The notes beneath the pieces are model-generated. The model was given only the letters and a program-made list of their open reading frames with translations, was not told where the DNA came from and searched no databases. Positions 63,702 to 64,000 of a stretch of 64,000 bases of DNA are shown one piece after another. This DNA is from Rutidosis leptorrhynchoides (lineage: Eukaryota > Streptophyta > Magnoliopsida > Asterales > Asteraceae). The translations under genes were made by a program, and so were the position numbers. The stretch covers positions 342,245,501-342,309,500 of the forward strand of contig NC_092338.1 in assembly GCF_046630445.1 (NCBI RefSeq), read 5' to 3'. Each line of letters starts with the position of its first letter. The stretch's first letter is position 1.

Positions 63702-64000
63702 TTTATTTTTTTTTTATTATTTTGTAATTTGTATTTATTGATACATTTAATATTTTTGTTAATATTGTAATCATTTTTATAATTATCTAACTTTTATTCT
63801 TAGATTTTAATAATTTTTGAACGTGGGGTAATAAACCAAACTTCAAAAATATGTATATATGTTTGCAGTTTATCTTATGTACACAACAGGGTAAAACAAC
63901 GCATTTTCAAAGACTGGCATTAAGTTCAGCAAAAGCAACTAATTTTGACGACAAGATGCAAAATATATGTGAAATAACAACAAGACGGAATGAACAAATG
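63702..64000 (+). other. Element I, sequence after the 3' ORF
   Basis: AT-rich, no ORF, no match to the 5' LTR start; includes an AACGTGGGGTAATAAACC word. The 3' LTR must lie beyond the window. Confidence 0.5.

Larger units (their letters stand above)
50882..64000 (+). mobile_element. Athila-like Ty3/Gypsy element (I), running past the window end
   Basis: 5' LTR about 50882-52855, tRNA-Asp-type primer site, 1.4-kb leader, gag-pol (54278-59884, one stop), a small zinc-knuckle ORF, a 1.5-kb noncoding region and a 3' ORF in the envelope position. No chromodomain tail, an MDDF-type RT centre, the primer site and the 3' ORF all point to the Athila branch. The 3' LTR is not reached. Only one stop is found in about 5.6 kb of gag-pol, so it is better preserved than element H into which it inserted. 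Confidence 0.9.

Overview
This is nuclear DNA from a plant, probably a eudicot of the daisy family (Asteraceae). The plant assignment rests on a cytosolic eL21 ribosomal protein gene with plant-type promoter boxes, a Casparian-strip membrane protein gene, GT-AG introns and Ty3/Gypsy and Ty1/Copia LTR retrotransposons. The family assignment is a recollection of LTR termini (TGTGACGACCCGG..., TGATAATGCTAAAAACG...) and is only moderately secure. Around 85-90% of the window is retrotransposon.

Left nest (1-28258). A reverse-strand LTR (1-2837) ends inside the gag of a forward-strand chromovirus, element B (internal part 2838-6826). B's 3' LTR (6827-9864 plus 19313-19731) is split by a young chromovirus, element C (9865-19307), which has both LTRs, a 5-bp target duplication ATTGT, a primer binding site and a nearly intact gag-pol. 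B itself lies in the leader of a reverse-strand element D (leader 19732-20088, 5' LTR 20089-23763). D abuts a partial reverse-strand LTR E (23764-27827), and E interrupts a forward LTR F (27828-28258). The D and E LTRs carry (AAT)n and (AT)n microsatellites and tRNA-like Pol III box sequences.

Gene island (28259-about 34930). This is the only host DNA. It holds a 269-bp hAT-type MITE with a perfect 8-bp target duplication, a second MITE candidate, the two-exon eL21 gene (RPL21, 30896-31826) and a three-exon CASP gene (33139-34651) whose first exon has an apparent one-base frameshift.

Right nest (about 34938-64000). A decayed Ty1/Copia element G is interrupted just after its integrase by chromovirus element H (38231-50881). 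H carries two uninterrupted extra ORFs between its primer binding site and gag: an acidic repeat protein (41692-42306) and a captured F-box protein (42444-43127). Its own gag-pol is broken by at least six stops and a frameshift. H's 3' LTR is interrupted by an Athila-like element I (50882 to beyond the window end) with a tRNA-Asp-type primer site, gag-pol with one stop, a small zinc-knuckle ORF and a probably spliced ORF in the envelope position.

The most unusual signal is in element I. Three pairs of CpG-rich perfect palindromes (core CCGCGA-N-TCGCGG) occur in the LTR just upstream of a TATA box, in the leader before gag and in the 3' noncoding region. Centre-to-centre spacing within each pair is 31, 31 and 32 bp, and arm bases change in a compensating way between copies. 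Element C has a smaller analogue, two GGCGCGCC sites 20 bp apart in each LTR. Ten of eleven premature stops in the Gypsy elements are G:C to A:T changes at Trp or Arg codons, as expected from decay of methylated cytosines.
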